22,959 nucleotides of DNA from CAIZIN01 sp964483025 (GCA_964483025.1 CAYZZT010000008.1:1-22959); one strand, 5' to 3'; positions 6,429-13,295 are shown, counted from the stretch's first letter. Program-made: numbers and translations. Notes: generated by a model from the sequence alone, not told the origin.

Positions 6429-8603
6429 CTACTCAAAATGTATCTCCTTTCTCGCCTCGATTATTTCTCTTAGCTTATGATATGAAACTAGTTCTGGATC
6501 TATATCAATAATATGCTCTGCCTCATTTCGCGCGGCTTCCACCATTTTTAGATTTTTAATAGCTTCCATTCCGATGTCAGAAATGCCCCATTGTTTTTCT
6601 CCATAGAGTTTCCCGCTTCCTCTTTGCGCGAGATCAAATTCAGCAAGTTCAAAACCATTTTTTGCAGTTTTTAAAGCTTTTAATCTTTCAGCGGTTTTCT
6701 GGCTATTGCTTTCTGTGAAAACATAGCAATACGCTTGATGTGTTCCTCGGATCACACGACCTCGAAGTTGATGAAGTTGTGCGAGACCAAATCTTTCTCC
6801 TCCCTCAATCAAAATTACAGTTGCATTTGGATTATTCACTCCCACTTCCACCACAGAAGTTGAAACGAGAATTTGTGTGCTTCCATTCATAAATCCTTCC
6901 ATAGCCGTATCTTTTTCTTTTGGAGTCATTTTGCTATGCATAATATCAATTACAAATTCTGGAAAAACATATTTATTTAATCTCTCTGCTTCGGCTTTTA
7001 CAGATTTCGCAAGTATCGCCATTTCTTTTGTTGGGTCTGGTTCATCTATTCGCGGGCAAATAATATATACTTGTCTACCGGCTTTTAATTCCTCTCGAAT
7101 TTTTTCATAAGTATTTTCTCTGTTTGCAGGCAAAACTATTTCTGTGATTATTGGTTTTCTTCCGGAAGGCATTTGGTCTAGAAGAGTTAAATCTAAATCA
7201 CCAAAAATTGTGAGAGCTAAAGTGCGGGGGATTGGGGTGGCTGTCATTGAAAGAAGATGTGGTACAAAATCATCTTTTCTTGTGAGCTTTTGTCTTTGCT
7301 CTGTTCCAAACCTATGCTGTTCATCTATTATGACAAATGCGAGATTTTTAAATTGAACATTTTTTGAGATAAGTGCATGAGTACCAATAACAATAGGAAT
7401 ATCACCTGATGATACCCATTTTAGAAGCTGAGTTTTTGAAATTGGTGTGGCCAATGTGGGACGAACTTTTGATGGAAATTTTTGGCAACCACTTCCTGTG
7501 ATAAGTCCTACAGATACACCTGTGTATGCAAAATATTTAATAAAAGATTCAAAATGTTGTTTGGCAAGAATTTCTGTTGGAGCCATATATGCTGTTTGGA
7601 GATGTGCAAATTTGTTGGAAGAAGGTGAGCTCATAATAGAGGCATATACAAGTGAAGCTGCTACTGCGGTTTTTCCAGATCCCACATCTCCTTCTAAGAG
7701 TCGTGACATTGGTCTGCCACTTTTCATATCTTTTACAGATTCAGCTATTGCACGAATTTGAGCATCTGTAGCTTGGAAAGGAAATCTTGTTACAAATTCA
7801 TCAATTTCTTTATCATCGGTATGAAGAATGAAAGATTTTTTGGAACGATTATTTTTTCTATCTTTCATTTTTTGAAGTTGTATGAAAAAAACTTCCTCAA
7901 AAGAAAAACGCTTTCGTGCAGATTCAGCATCACTTTTTTTGTGTGGTGTGTGTATCCAAACAAGTGCTGTGCGAAGTTTGGGAAGATTATATTTTTTTAA
8001 TATTTCGGAGGGAATTGTGTCGTGAAGCTCTTCTAAAATTCCACTTTTGAAAATTTTATCTATAGCATGATAAATCCATTTACTTGTTATTCCTTTTGAT
8101 TCTGGATAGACAGGGAAGCCAAATTTGTCTAAGTTATCGCCTGTGCTACCCCAAAGAGAATCACCAACAGATATAGGGATTTCTTTTATTGCCTCGTATT
8201 CTGGATTTGAAAGATACATCTTTCCTTTTTTTTCTTGTACTGGTCCTGAAAGTTTCACCAAATCACCAATTTTAAGCATTTTTGCAATGTATGGCTGGTT
8301 AAACCAAACAACTTTCATTTTTGATCCTGAACTATCAGAAATTTCGCCCTCAGCCATAGTAAGTTTGCTTGTATGGGCTTTGCTAATTTTTAATTTATCT
8401 ATTTTTCCATATAAAGAAACAAAATCTCCTTTTGCAAATGAGGAAATATTTTTAATTTCTGCCACATTACCATAGCGAGAGGGAAAGTAATACAAAAGGT
8501 CTAAAACCGTTTTTATACGTAGTTTTTTAAGCGCGTCTTTTTGAGAGTCGGCAAGACGGAAAATTTTGGCAAGCTCTGCTTGAGCAGTAAATTTAATATC
8601 CAT
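6429..8603 (-). CDS. recG: ATP-dependent DNA helicase RecG
   Basis: Helicase that remodels stalled replication forks and recombination junctions. 724 aa from ATG 8603. Order: N-terminal wedge region with OB fold (about 50-140; VSLYGKIDKLKI, GDLVKLSGPVQEKKGKMYLSNPEYE), helicase domain 1 with Walker A GDVGSGKT (305-312) and DEQHRFG (427-433), TATPIPRTL (454-462), then domain 2 with VYIICPRIDE and QLHQLRGRVIRG (609-620). The last motif reads RGRVIRG where RecG usually has RGRVGRG. A longer frame, opening with TTG, adds 30 residues but runs into the GCACGAAATCCGAA repeat, so I reject it. A -10 box TACAAT sits 7 nt before this ATG. Confidence 0.96.
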   Translation of the reverse strand: MDIKFTAQAELAKIFRLADSQKDALKKLRIKTVLDLLYYFPSRYGNVAEIKNISSFAKGDFVSLYGKIDKLKISKAHTSKLTMAEGEISDSSGSKMKVVWFNQPYIAKMLKIGDLVKLSGPVQEKKGKMYLSNPEYEAIKEIPISVGDSLWGSTGDNLDKFGFPVYPESKGITSKWIYHAIDKIFKSGILEELHDTIPSEILKKYNLPKLRTALVWIHTPHKKSDAESARKRFSFEEVFFIQLQKMKDRKNNRSKKSFILHTDDKEIDEFVTRFPFQATDAQIRAIAESVKDMKSGRPMSRLLEGDVGSGKTAVAASLVYASIMSSPSSNKFAHLQTAYMAPTEILAKQHFESFIKYFAYTGVSVGLITGSGCQKFPSKVRPTLATPISKTQLLKWVSSGDIPIVIGTHALISKNVQFKNLAFVIIDEQHRFGTEQRQKLTRKDDFVPHLLSMTATPIPRTLALTIFGDLDLTLLDQMPSGRKPIITEIVLPANRENTYEKIREELKAGRQVYIICPRIDEPDPTKEMAILAKSVKAEAERLNKYVFPEFVIDIMHSKMTPKEKDTAMEGFMNGSTQILVSTSVVEVGVNNPNATVILIEGGERFGLAQLHQLRGRVIRGTHQAYCYVFTESNSQKTAERLKALKTAKNGFELAEFDLAQRGSGKLYGEKQWGISDIGMEAIKNLKMVEAARNEAEHIIDIDPELVSYHKLREIIEARKEIHFE

Positions 8604-8610
8604 AGAGCTT

Positions 8611-8616
8611 ATTGTA
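8611..8616 (-). promoter_or_regulatory. -10 box of recG
   Basis: TACAAT on the minus strand, ending 7 nt before the recG ATG at 8603. This supports the shorter recG start and a leaderless transcript. Confidence 0.5.
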
Positions 8617-8661
8617 CACGTAAATAAATTAGTGTCACCTACTATTTGCTTGCCAAAAAAA

Positions 8662-8806
8662 GCACGAAATCCGAAGCACGAAATCCGAAACAAGCACTAA
8701 ATTTAAAATAAAAAATTCAAAACAATTCAGAATTTTAAATGCATTTGTTTAATATTTAGAATTTAATTCTTTTGGATTTGTTTCGGATTTCGATATTCGT
8801 GCTTCG
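8662..8806. repeat. GCACGAAATCCGAA repeat pair with inverted copy
   Basis: GCACGAAATCCGAA occurs twice in tandem (8662-8689) and continues as ACAA. An inverted copy, TTTGTTTCGGATTTCG then CGTGCTTCG split by ATATT, lies at 8777-8806. The AT-rich middle also has inverted AATTC-type stretches. Related words appear at 14178-14197. This fills the gap between recG and the 8830 gene. Confidence 0.8.
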
Positions 8807-8829
8807 AATTTTAGTTTTTATAAAAAAAA

Positions 8830-9192
8830 CTACATCGTTTTACTCTTTACCGCTAATGCAAGCGAAGCCAGCGCTATCGAAACATCTTTATAATAAAAAT
8901 CAAAAGATGGTGTACCCCAGTGTGCATTTAATAGGACAATAATTGCAAAATATATAGAAGCAATAAGTGGTGGAATAAAAGGTCGTTTTTCAAAAAGAAT
9001 AAATGCTGCAATAACAACAAAGAGAGTTGAGATTATCCAAAGTAAAACACTTGAGGTTACAAATTGAGTTAAAAAAGTTGGGACATAAACAGAAAAAGCT
9101 TTTGGTCTTAAGTACGAACCCCAAGCCATATAGATGAGGGGGAAGGCAACAGCAATTTTTAAAATTAGGTACGAAAGTTTTTCTTTGCTCAT
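8830..9192 (-). CDS. Small four-helix membrane protein (DoxX-like, tentative)
   Basis: 120 aa from ATG 9192. Four hydrophobic helices are visible: LSYLILKIAVAFPLIYMAWGSYL, FVTSSVLLWIISTLFVVIAAFILF, PFIPPLIASIYFAIIVLLN and DVSIALASLALAV. Short loops carry LRPKAF, FEKRPF and HWGTPSFDFYYKD. The size, four-helix layout and final helix preceded by Asp recall DoxX-type proteins, but no diagnostic motif is certain. I choose the internal ATG because TGT-AATAAT lies 6 nt upstream, the same spacing as at pilC. A start at 9228 (MVLHSKICNNVL) is also open and would add 12 residues. Confidence 0.6.
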   Translation of the reverse strand: MSKEKLSYLILKIAVAFPLIYMAWGSYLRPKAFSVYVPTFLTQFVTSSVLLWIISTLFVVIAAFILFEKRPFIPPLIASIYFAIIVLLNAHWGTPSFDFYYKDVSIALASLALAVKSKTM

Positions 9193-9198
9193 GAGTAC

Positions 9199-9207
9199 AT
9201 TATTACA
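9199..9207 (-). promoter_or_regulatory. Extended -10 box of the 8830 gene
   Basis: On the minus strand TG-t-AATAAT ends 6 nt before ATG 9192. No Shine-Dalgarno site is present. Confidence 0.45.
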
Positions 9208-9254
9208 TATTTTAGAATGGAGTACCATTCTCGCGGACTAACGCAGTGAGCTTG

Positions 9255-9355
9255 GGGTGGGTTCAATCTAACGGGCATTAGATTGAAAGACGGAAGGAGC
9301 GAAGGCGACTGAGTCGGGGTCGAGTAAATTTTCAGCAGAAAATTATACGTGACCC
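9255..9355 (-). repeat. Three-hairpin structured repeat, copy A
   Basis: Read on the minus strand it aligns with 22691-22792 at roughly 85-90 percent identity by eye. Order: GGGTCAC, hairpin AATTTTC-tgct-GAAAATT, CGACCCCGACTC, a hairpin region, the linker TCCGTCTTT (9294-9286), then a hairpin TTCAATCTAA...TTAGATTGAA. The final stem differs from the other copy by a paired change. No coding frame. Confidence 0.8.
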
Positions 9356-9516
9356 AAGCGCAAAGACGGAGCGAGCGAAGGCGTGAGTTCGAGTCGGCAC
9401 TCGAACGCAAGACCGGAAGCTGTCGAGCTGAGGTATGTCTAAAAGATTTTTTAGCAAAAAAATACTTTTGGATGAGGTGTGGTCAGGAAATTTTTCAGAA
9501 GAAAAATATTCTTGAC
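9356..9516 (-). repeat. Structured repeat segment sharing modules with 13931-14050
   Basis: The minus strand from about 9514 to 9473 shares some 40 bp with 13931-13973 (caagaatatttttct, ctgaaaaatttcctgacc and acacctca). It then carries hairpin GTTCGAGT-gccg-ACTCGAAC and the linker TCCGTCTTT (9370-9362). Together with copy A and the repeat at 9565 it fills the 9229-9651 gap; no gene is seen there. Confidence 0.7.
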
Positions 9517-9564
9517 TATCCGCAGACGACGTAGACTTAAATTCAATGAAATTTCTCCAGCTTT

Positions 9565-9590
9565 TGTCATCCTTGCGGACGCGAGGATCC
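9565..9590. repeat. Half TGTCAT element
   Basis: TGTC followed by ATCCTTGC-ggac-GCGAGGAT and CC: the first hairpin of the TGTCAT element only. CGCAGACGACGTAGAC-like words lie just upstream (9521-9536). Confidence 0.7.
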
Positions 9591-9631
9591 ATGAAGAAAT
9601 TATTGCCCTCGCTTTAATTTTTGTAATCTAA

Positions 9632-9637
9632 TATAAT
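9632..9637 (+). promoter_or_regulatory. -10 box of recQ
   Basis: TATAAT 14 nt before the recQ ATG at 9652. The expected leader is about 8 nt with no Shine-Dalgarno site. Confidence 0.55.
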
Positions 9638-9651
9638 CTCATATACGCTTT

Positions 9652-11148
9652 ATGTTAGATATTCTTAAAAAATATTTTGGATATGAAAATTTTAGGCCTC
9701 TTCAAGGGGAAATTATTGAGCATGTACTTGGTGGTGGTGATTGTTTGGTTTTAATGCCGACAGGGGGAGGAAAGTCGCTTTGTTTTCAGCTTCCGGCATT
9801 AATGAGTGACGGGATTACTATTGTTATTTCACCGCTCATTTCTTTGATGAAGGATCAGGTAGATGCTCTCAAGGCAAATGGTATTACGGCGGACTTCATT
9901 AACAGTACGCTCACACAGGAAGAAATTGTTGATGTGATGAAAAAAGCTGGAGAAGGAAAATTGAAAATTTTGTATATCGCACCAGAACGTCTTAATGTAG
10001 TAGGATTTGAAAATTTTTTAAATAGCTTGAAAATAAGTCTAATTGCAATCGATGAAGCTCATTGTATTTCTGAATGGGGGCATGACTTCAGGCCAGATTA
10101 TAGAAATCTAAAAATTTTACGAAATAGGTTTCCGTTGATACCTATTATAGCTCTCACTGCCACAGCCACAGAAAAAGTTCGTGAAGATATCATTAAACAG
10201 CTTAATTTAGAAAGTGCCAAAGTCTATATTTCTAGTTTTAACCGACCGAATTTGAGTTATGAAGTTTTACCTAAAAAGGAATCAATTAAAACAATTCTTT
10301 CTTTATTAAATAGCTACAAGGAGGAGAGTGTAATTATTTATTGTTTTTCTCGTAATGATACAGAGACTTTGGTGGAAAATCTGAATTCATATGGTTTCAA
10401 AGCTTTGCCATATCATGCTGGTTTGGATGCAGAAAAAAGAAAAGAAAACCAAGAAAAATTTATTCGCGACGAGGTAAATATAATGGTGGCTACAATTGCT
10501 TTTGGTATGGGTATCGACAAGCCAGATGTACGACTTGTTATTCATCATAGTCTGCCAAAATCTGTTGAAGGTTACTATCAAGAAACAGGCCGTGCTGGCC
10601 GTGATGGATTGCCCGCAAGATGTGTTTTACTTTTCTCATATGCCGATAAATTTAAGCATGACTTTTTTATTCAGAAAATCACCAATCTCGAAGAAAAGAA
10701 AAAGACACAAGAAAATCTGGAACAAGTTTTGAGATACGGATACTTAAATGGATGTCGTCGAAAATTTCTACTCCGCTATTTTAATGAATTTTGTGAAGAG
10801 AAAAATTGTGGGAATTGTGACGGCTGTGTAGAAAGGGTTCCACTTGAAGTGTTTAAAGGAAACATTCAAATGAATCCTAAGGTGATTAAAAGAAAACCTG
10901 TCATTTTATATTCTGGAAGCGAAAAATGTGATGAAAGACTCTTTGAAAAATTAAGAGAGTTAAGGACTAAAGAGGCGAATCGATTAAGGGTTCCTCCGTA
11001 TATCGTTTTTGGAGACAGAGCCCTTCGTGAAATGGCTTCTTATCTCCCAAAAACTTCAGAAGATTTTCTAAAAATAAATGGCGTTGGAGACCAAAAACTG
11101 AAAAAGTTCGGAGAGAAATTTATGGAGGTCATAAGGGGGTATAAGTAA
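9652..11148 (+). CDS. recQ: ATP-dependent DNA helicase RecQ (short form)
   Basis: 3'-5' helicase of recombination and repair. 498 aa against about 600 in E. coli. Seen: FGYENFRPLQ (Q motif), Walker A PTGGGKS (36-42), IDEAHCISEWGHDFRPDY (DEAH, about 134-151), ALTATAT, the second helicase domain with IIYCFSRNDTETL, FGMGIDKPDVRLVIHHSLPKS and YYQETGRAGRDG. Next come the RecQ zinc cysteines in GCRRKFLLRYFNEFCEEKNCGNCDGC. The winged-helix part that normally follows is missing: the chain goes through a linker of about 40 residues straight into an HRDC domain (FEKLRELRTKEANRLRVPPYIVFGDRALREMA...FLKINGVGDQKLKKFG). All helicase motifs look intact, so an active but structurally reduced RecQ is likely. 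Confidence 0.95.
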   Translation: MLDILKKYFGYENFRPLQGEIIEHVLGGGDCLVLMPTGGGKSLCFQLPALMSDGITIVISPLISLMKDQVDALKANGITADFINSTLTQEEIVDVMKKAGEGKLKILYIAPERLNVVGFENFLNSLKISLIAIDEAHCISEWGHDFRPDYRNLKILRNRFPLIPIIALTATATEKVREDIIKQLNLESAKVYISSFNRPNLSYEVLPKKESIKTILSLLNSYKEESVIIYCFSRNDTETLVENLNSYGFKALPYHAGLDAEKRKENQEKFIRDEVNIMVATIAFGMGIDKPDVRLVIHHSLPKSVEGYYQETGRAGRDGLPARCVLLFSYADKFKHDFFIQKITNLEEKKKTQENLEQVLRYGYLNGCRRKFLLRYFNEFCEEKNCGNCDGCVERVPLEVFKGNIQMNPKVIKRKPVILYSGSEKCDERLFEKLRELRTKEANRLRVPPYIVFGDRALREMASYLPKTSEDFLKINGVGDQKLKKFGEKFMEVIRGYK

Positions 11149-11182
11149 TTGTGTCTTAAGGCTTTGTAATTTAACCAGTATT

Positions 11183-11208
11183 GTCATTGCCGACCTGATC
11201 GGCAATCC
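11183..11208. repeat. Half TGTCAT element
   Basis: GTC followed by ATTGCCGA-cctga-TCGGCAAT and CCA. The stem sequence is unlike other copies but fully paired. It lies 34 nt after the recQ stop. Confidence 0.75.
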
Positions 11209-11245
11209 ACGCCCTGTATTCTAATCATTTATTTTTTTCAAAAAC

Positions 11246-11258
11246 TATGCTACATTTG
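11246..11258 (+). promoter_or_regulatory. Promoter-like word shared by both tRNA-Ser loci
   Basis: TATGCTACATTTG contains an extended -10 (TGC-TACATT). The same 13 bp lies on the minus strand at 12245-12233, just before the other tRNA-Ser. Here it stands about 22 nt before the truncated tRNA copy at 11275-11296. Confidence 0.5.
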
Positions 11259-11274
11259 CTGTGTAATTTTAGTT

Positions 11275-11296
11275 TATTGTAGAATTGGATGAGTGG
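11275..11296 (+). pseudogene. Truncated copy of the tRNA-Ser 5' end
   Basis: 22 bp matching 11483-11504 at 20 positions. It includes 4 bp upstream of the tRNA, the acceptor 5' strand and the first part of the D arm (ATTGGATGAGTGG is identical). It then breaks into a 13-bp-stem hairpin GAGTAAATGAAAA...TTTTCATTTACTC. It sits at promoter distance from 11246-11258, so it may mark the original position of the tRNA gene. Confidence 0.7.
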
Positions 11297-11476
11297 AGTA
11301 AATGAAAACCGCTTTTCATTTACTCGCGAGGTTGCAATCATAATGAAAATTGATTGCAAAGACGGAGGCTGGCGAGCCGAGTCGTGGTCACACAAAAATT
11401 TACCAAAATTTTATGAGTGACCGAGCGTGGAAACCACGAGTCCAATCTTCACAGAGTGCGACAATTTGAGCGATGG
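11291..11476 (-). repeat. Three-hairpin structured repeat, copy C
   Basis: On the minus strand it has the same order as copies at 9255 and 22691 but nearly unrelated stems. They are CGTGG-ttt-CCACG, GGTCAC...GTGACC around an AAATTTT hairpin, GGCT-cgcc-AGCC, linker TCCGTCTTT (11366-11358), GCAATCA...TGATTGC, then the 13-bp stem TTTTCATTTACTC. It fills the gap between recQ and tRNA-Ser. Confidence 0.7.
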
Positions 11477-11486
11477 CGAATATATT

Positions 11487-11573
11487 GGAGGATTGGATGA
11501 GTGGTTTAAATCAGCGGTTTACTAAACCGCCGACCCGTAATTGGGTCCGTGAGTTCGAATCTCACATCCTCCG
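11487..11573 (+). tRNA. tRNA-Ser with anticodon ACU (unusual)
   Basis: Complete class II tRNA. The acceptor is GGAGGAT/ATCCTCC, the D stem GAT/ATC and the anticodon stem GCGGT/ACCGC. The loop is TTACTAA, giving anticodon ACT at 11521-11523. The long variable arm is GACCC...GGGTC and the T arm GTGAG-TTCGAAT-CTCAC. Discriminator G is a serine hallmark, and CCA is not encoded. All stems pair, so the fold is intact, but serine AGU/AGC codons are normally read by GCU, and a canonical tRNA-Ser(GCU) exists at 12132-12218. A34 in this two-codon box is odd. Confidence 0.88.
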
Positions 11574-11578
11574 CAAAT

Positions 11579-11612
11579 AAAATAAAACCGGCTCTCGCCG
11601 GTTTTATTTTTT
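11579..11612. terminator. Bidirectional terminator, tRNA-Ser(ACU) / SWIB
   Basis: AAAATAAAACCGGC-tctc-GCCGGTTTTATTTT, a 14-bp stem with A and T runs on the two sides. Confidence 0.88.
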
Positions 11613-11625
11613 ATCTATTTTCAGT

Positions 11626-11880
11626 CTATGAAAGATGCTTTGAAACAAGTTTTGTCATTTCGAACATATCAACAACCGCTTTACCTCCGAAAACTTTCTT
11701 TAGGGCTGGGTCAGCTACAATATTTCGCTTTTTTTCAGGATCCTGAAGTTTGTTCTTCTTGATATATACCCATAGGGCTTTTACAACTTCTGATCTTGGC
11801 ATTGGACCTTTACCCACAACCTCACTTAAATCCTCACTTATTTTCATTGGCTTCATAAAAGCCGAATTTGCTTTTGGCAT
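11626..11880 (-). CDS. SWIB domain protein
   Basis: 84 aa, almost entirely one SWIB/MDM2-type domain. It reads ISEDLSEVVGKGPMPRSEVVKALWVYIKKNKLQDPEKKRNIVADPALKKVFGGKAVVDMFEMTKLVSKHL. The PMPRSEVVKALWVYIKKNKLQDP stretch and the terminal DMFEMTKLVSKHL helix are diagnostic. In eukaryotes the domain belongs to chromatin remodelling complexes; in bacteria (chlamydiae, some CPR groups) small stand-alone versions exist, sometimes proposed as DNA-associated proteins, with the role unproven. The ATG lacks a Shine-Dalgarno site. The gene lies between the two tRNA-Ser genes and shares a terminator with the first. Confidence 0.92.
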   Translation of the reverse strand: MPKANSAFMKPMKISEDLSEVVGKGPMPRSEVVKALWVYIKKNKLQDPEKKRNIVADPALKKVFGGKAVVDMFEMTKLVSKHLS

Positions 11881-11951
11881 GTAATTTTGTGTTAATTATT
11901 ACTATACATATAATACTACCACGAAATTGACCTTTTGTGTCAAGTTTGAAT

Positions 11952-12078
11952 TTTGTGGAGACGGTGGGAGTTTCTGTCATTACATGACCTGTACACCTTT
12001 CGTATCGTACTCGCTTCGCTCGGTGCGATATACTCAAGGTCTTCGAATCCCTCACGTAAGCTCTACACAGAGCTTGCT
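11952..12078. repeat. Copy of the tRNA-Ser 3' end plus hairpin modules
   Basis: TTTGTGGAGACGGTGGGA at 11952-11969 repeats the sequence at 12128-12145 (3' end of tRNA-Ser on the minus strand) with one change. Between the copies lie hairpins GTCAT-tac-ATGAC, a GTATCG...CGATATAC stem around TCGCTTCGCTCG, and AAGCTCT-acac-AGAGCTT (to 12075). No gene is seen. An open frame crossing it owes its length to antisense tRNA sequence. Confidence 0.7.
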
Positions 12079-12139
12079 CGTCTCCGCAAAAATAATATCC
12101 TCAAGAAATTTTCTTGAGGATATTATTTTTGCGGAGACG
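12079..12139. terminator. 61-bp near-perfect palindrome covering the tRNA-Ser 3' end
   Basis: Arms of 30 bp (12079-12108 and 12110-12139) are perfectly complementary around one central T. On the minus strand the right arm begins with the last 7 nt of the tRNA acceptor (CGTCTCC), the discriminator and CA. The inner part CCTCAAGAAA/TTTCTTGAGG followed by ATATTATTTTTG can serve as terminator. The outer part could pair with the tRNA acceptor strand. Confidence 0.8.
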
Positions 12140-12218
12140 GTGGGATTCGAACCCACGGTCCCTTTTACAGGACAATTCCTTAGCAAGGAATCACGATAGA
12201 CCACTCTGACACGTCTCC
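12132..12218 (-). tRNA. tRNA-Ser(GCU)
   Basis: Class II tRNA on the minus strand. The acceptor is GGAGACG/CGTCTCC, the anticodon stem ATTCC/GGAAT and the loop TTGCTAA, with anticodon GCT (complement of 12182-12184). The long variable arm contains GTCC...GGGAC and the T arm is GTGGG-TTCGAAT-CCCAC. Discriminator G; CCA not encoded. The D stem pairs poorly in my fold. This is the canonical serine AGU/AGC reader. Confidence 0.93.
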
Positions 12219-12232
12219 ATTAAGTTACAAGC

Positions 12233-12245
12233 CAAATGTAGCATA
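12233..12245 (-). promoter_or_regulatory. Promoter of tRNA-Ser(GCU)
   Basis: On the minus strand TATGC-TACATT-TG; the -10 hexamer is 16 nt from the tRNA 5' end. It is identical to the word at 11246-11258. Confidence 0.5.
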
Positions 12246-12285
12246 TTTTTTTATAAATTAAAAATTTAGTTTCTGTGTCATTGTT

Positions 12286-12294
12286 TGATATACT
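12286..12294 (+). promoter_or_regulatory. Extended -10 box of the 12304 gene
   Basis: TGA-TATACT, 9 nt before the ATG. A very short or absent leader is expected. Confidence 0.55.
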
Positions 12295-12303
12295 GATTAT
12301 ATT

Positions 12304-13170
12304 ATGCCTGACAAATATTCTGCAGTTTGGGTTTCGCATTCTTCGATGGGGGATTTTTTGAAATGCCCTCGTCTTTATTATTTGCATAATGTTTATAAAA
12401 ATCCAAAGACAGGAAAGAAAATAAATTTAGTCGGGCCGGCACTTTCTCTTGGTTCTGCTGTACACGAAGTGGTGGAAGGTTTGGCAGAATTTTCTGCAGA
12501 AACTAGATTTGAAAATCCCGAGCAACTTTTGGAGAGATTTGAAAAAACTTGGGAAAAATTTCACGGAAAAAAAGGTGGATTCAAAACAGAAGAGGAAGAA
12601 GCTCAAGCTAAAGCTCGAGGAATAGAAATGATAAAAAGGGTAATAAATAATCCTGGGGTTCTTAAAAATAAAATTGTAAAACTAAAAGAAGGTGCAAATG
12701 GAATGCTACCAAACTTTTATCTTTCAGAAAAAGATAATATTATTTTATGTGGAAGAATTGATTGGCTGGAATTTAAAGAGGAAGACGACAGTATTCACAT
12801 TTTAGATTTTAAAACTGGAAAAAATGAAGAGAGTGGAGAATCTCTCCAGCTTCCTATATATCAACTTCTTTTAAATAACTTACAGAAAAGAAAAGTCTCC
12901 GGTGCTTCATATTGGTATTTAGATTCTGATGACAAGCCGAAAGAAGTCGCTTTGCCAAAACTTGATGAATCATTTGATAAGGTTTATAAAACGGCGAAAG
13001 CTGTTTCAGATGCTCGGACACTAGCACTTCGAATTGGAGCAGAAAAAGTTTTCAAATGTCTGCGTGGTGAAGCGGGGTGTTTTGGATGTGCTCCATTTGA
13101 AAAAATTATTCGAGGCGAAGCTGAATTTTTGGGAGAAGGGGAATGGGGGCAGGAGATGTATTTGGTTTAA
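12304..13170 (+). CDS. RecB-family PD-(D/E)XK nuclease with Fe-S cysteines
   Basis: 288 aa, a single-domain nuclease related to the AddB/RecB C-terminal and Cas4 families. Seen: His54 in GSAVHEVVEGL, Asp153 in CGRIDWLE, Asp168 and Lys170 in ILDFKTGK (catalytic D...DxK), then QLPIY (182-186). Four cysteines match the Fe-S layout of this group: C21 (FLKCPRLYY) and C252, C259, C262 (KCLRGEAGCFGC). It is expected to cut DNA in repair or recombination, probably as an exonuclease. No helicase part is fused and no cas genes are near, so it is not evidence of CRISPR. It has its own promoter. Confidence 0.9.
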   Translation: MPDKYSAVWVSHSSMGDFLKCPRLYYLHNVYKNPKTGKKINLVGPALSLGSAVHEVVEGLAEFSAETRFENPEQLLERFEKTWEKFHGKKGGFKTEEEEAQAKARGIEMIKRVINNPGVLKNKIVKLKEGANGMLPNFYLSEKDNIILCGRIDWLEFKEEDDSIHILDFKTGKNEESGESLQLPIYQLLLNNLQKRKVSGASYWYLDSDDKPKEVALPKLDESFDKVYKTAKAVSDARTLALRIGAEKVFKCLRGEAGCFGCAPFEKIIRGEAEFLGEGEWGQEMYLV

Positions 13171-13208
13171 AAAAACTCATAATATAAAACACTTAGGATT
13201 TTTAGTAG

Positions 13209-13246
13209 ATACACAAACTCGACGCTATAGCGTCGTGTTTGTGTAT
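13209..13246. terminator. Strong hairpin after the nuclease gene
   Basis: ATACACAAAC-t-CGACGC-TATA-GCGTCG-t-GTTTGTGTAT: a 38-nt hairpin, fully paired apart from one T-T mismatch and the four-base loop. It lacks a clean T run (ATGTGTTC follows), so it may be a 3' stabiliser or a repeat module instead of a true terminator. Confidence 0.5.
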
Positions 13247-13295
13247 GTGTTCAATGTATTGTTTTGTTCTTAATTCTTAATTCTTAAAAAGAATA

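Noticed and set aside
8604..8693. 30-residue N-terminal extension of RecG
   Set aside because: It opens with TTG inside the GCACGAAATCCGAA repeat; the family start and a -10 box fit 8603.
9229..9651. CRISPR array
   Set aside because: Repeats are palindromic modules of unequal spacing and differing sequence, not uniform repeats with unique spacers; no cas genes are present and the nearby Cas4-like nuclease is a generic RecB-family protein.
11957..12088. Extra plus-strand tRNA bounded by GGAGACG...CGTCTCC
   Set aside because: Although the ends pair and a TTCGAATCC word occurs inside, there is no D or anticodon arm and the T-like loop is far from the acceptor; it is a repeat mosaic.
11952..12145. 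Integrated mobile element between tRNA-derived att sites
   Set aside because: Only about 176 bp separates the copies and no integrase or cargo exists; kept only as a possible remnant.
11927..12199. 90-aa plus-strand frame with AETVGFEPTVPF
   Set aside because: This peptide is the well-known antisense reading of a tRNA 3' end; it overlaps tRNA-Ser and the palindrome.
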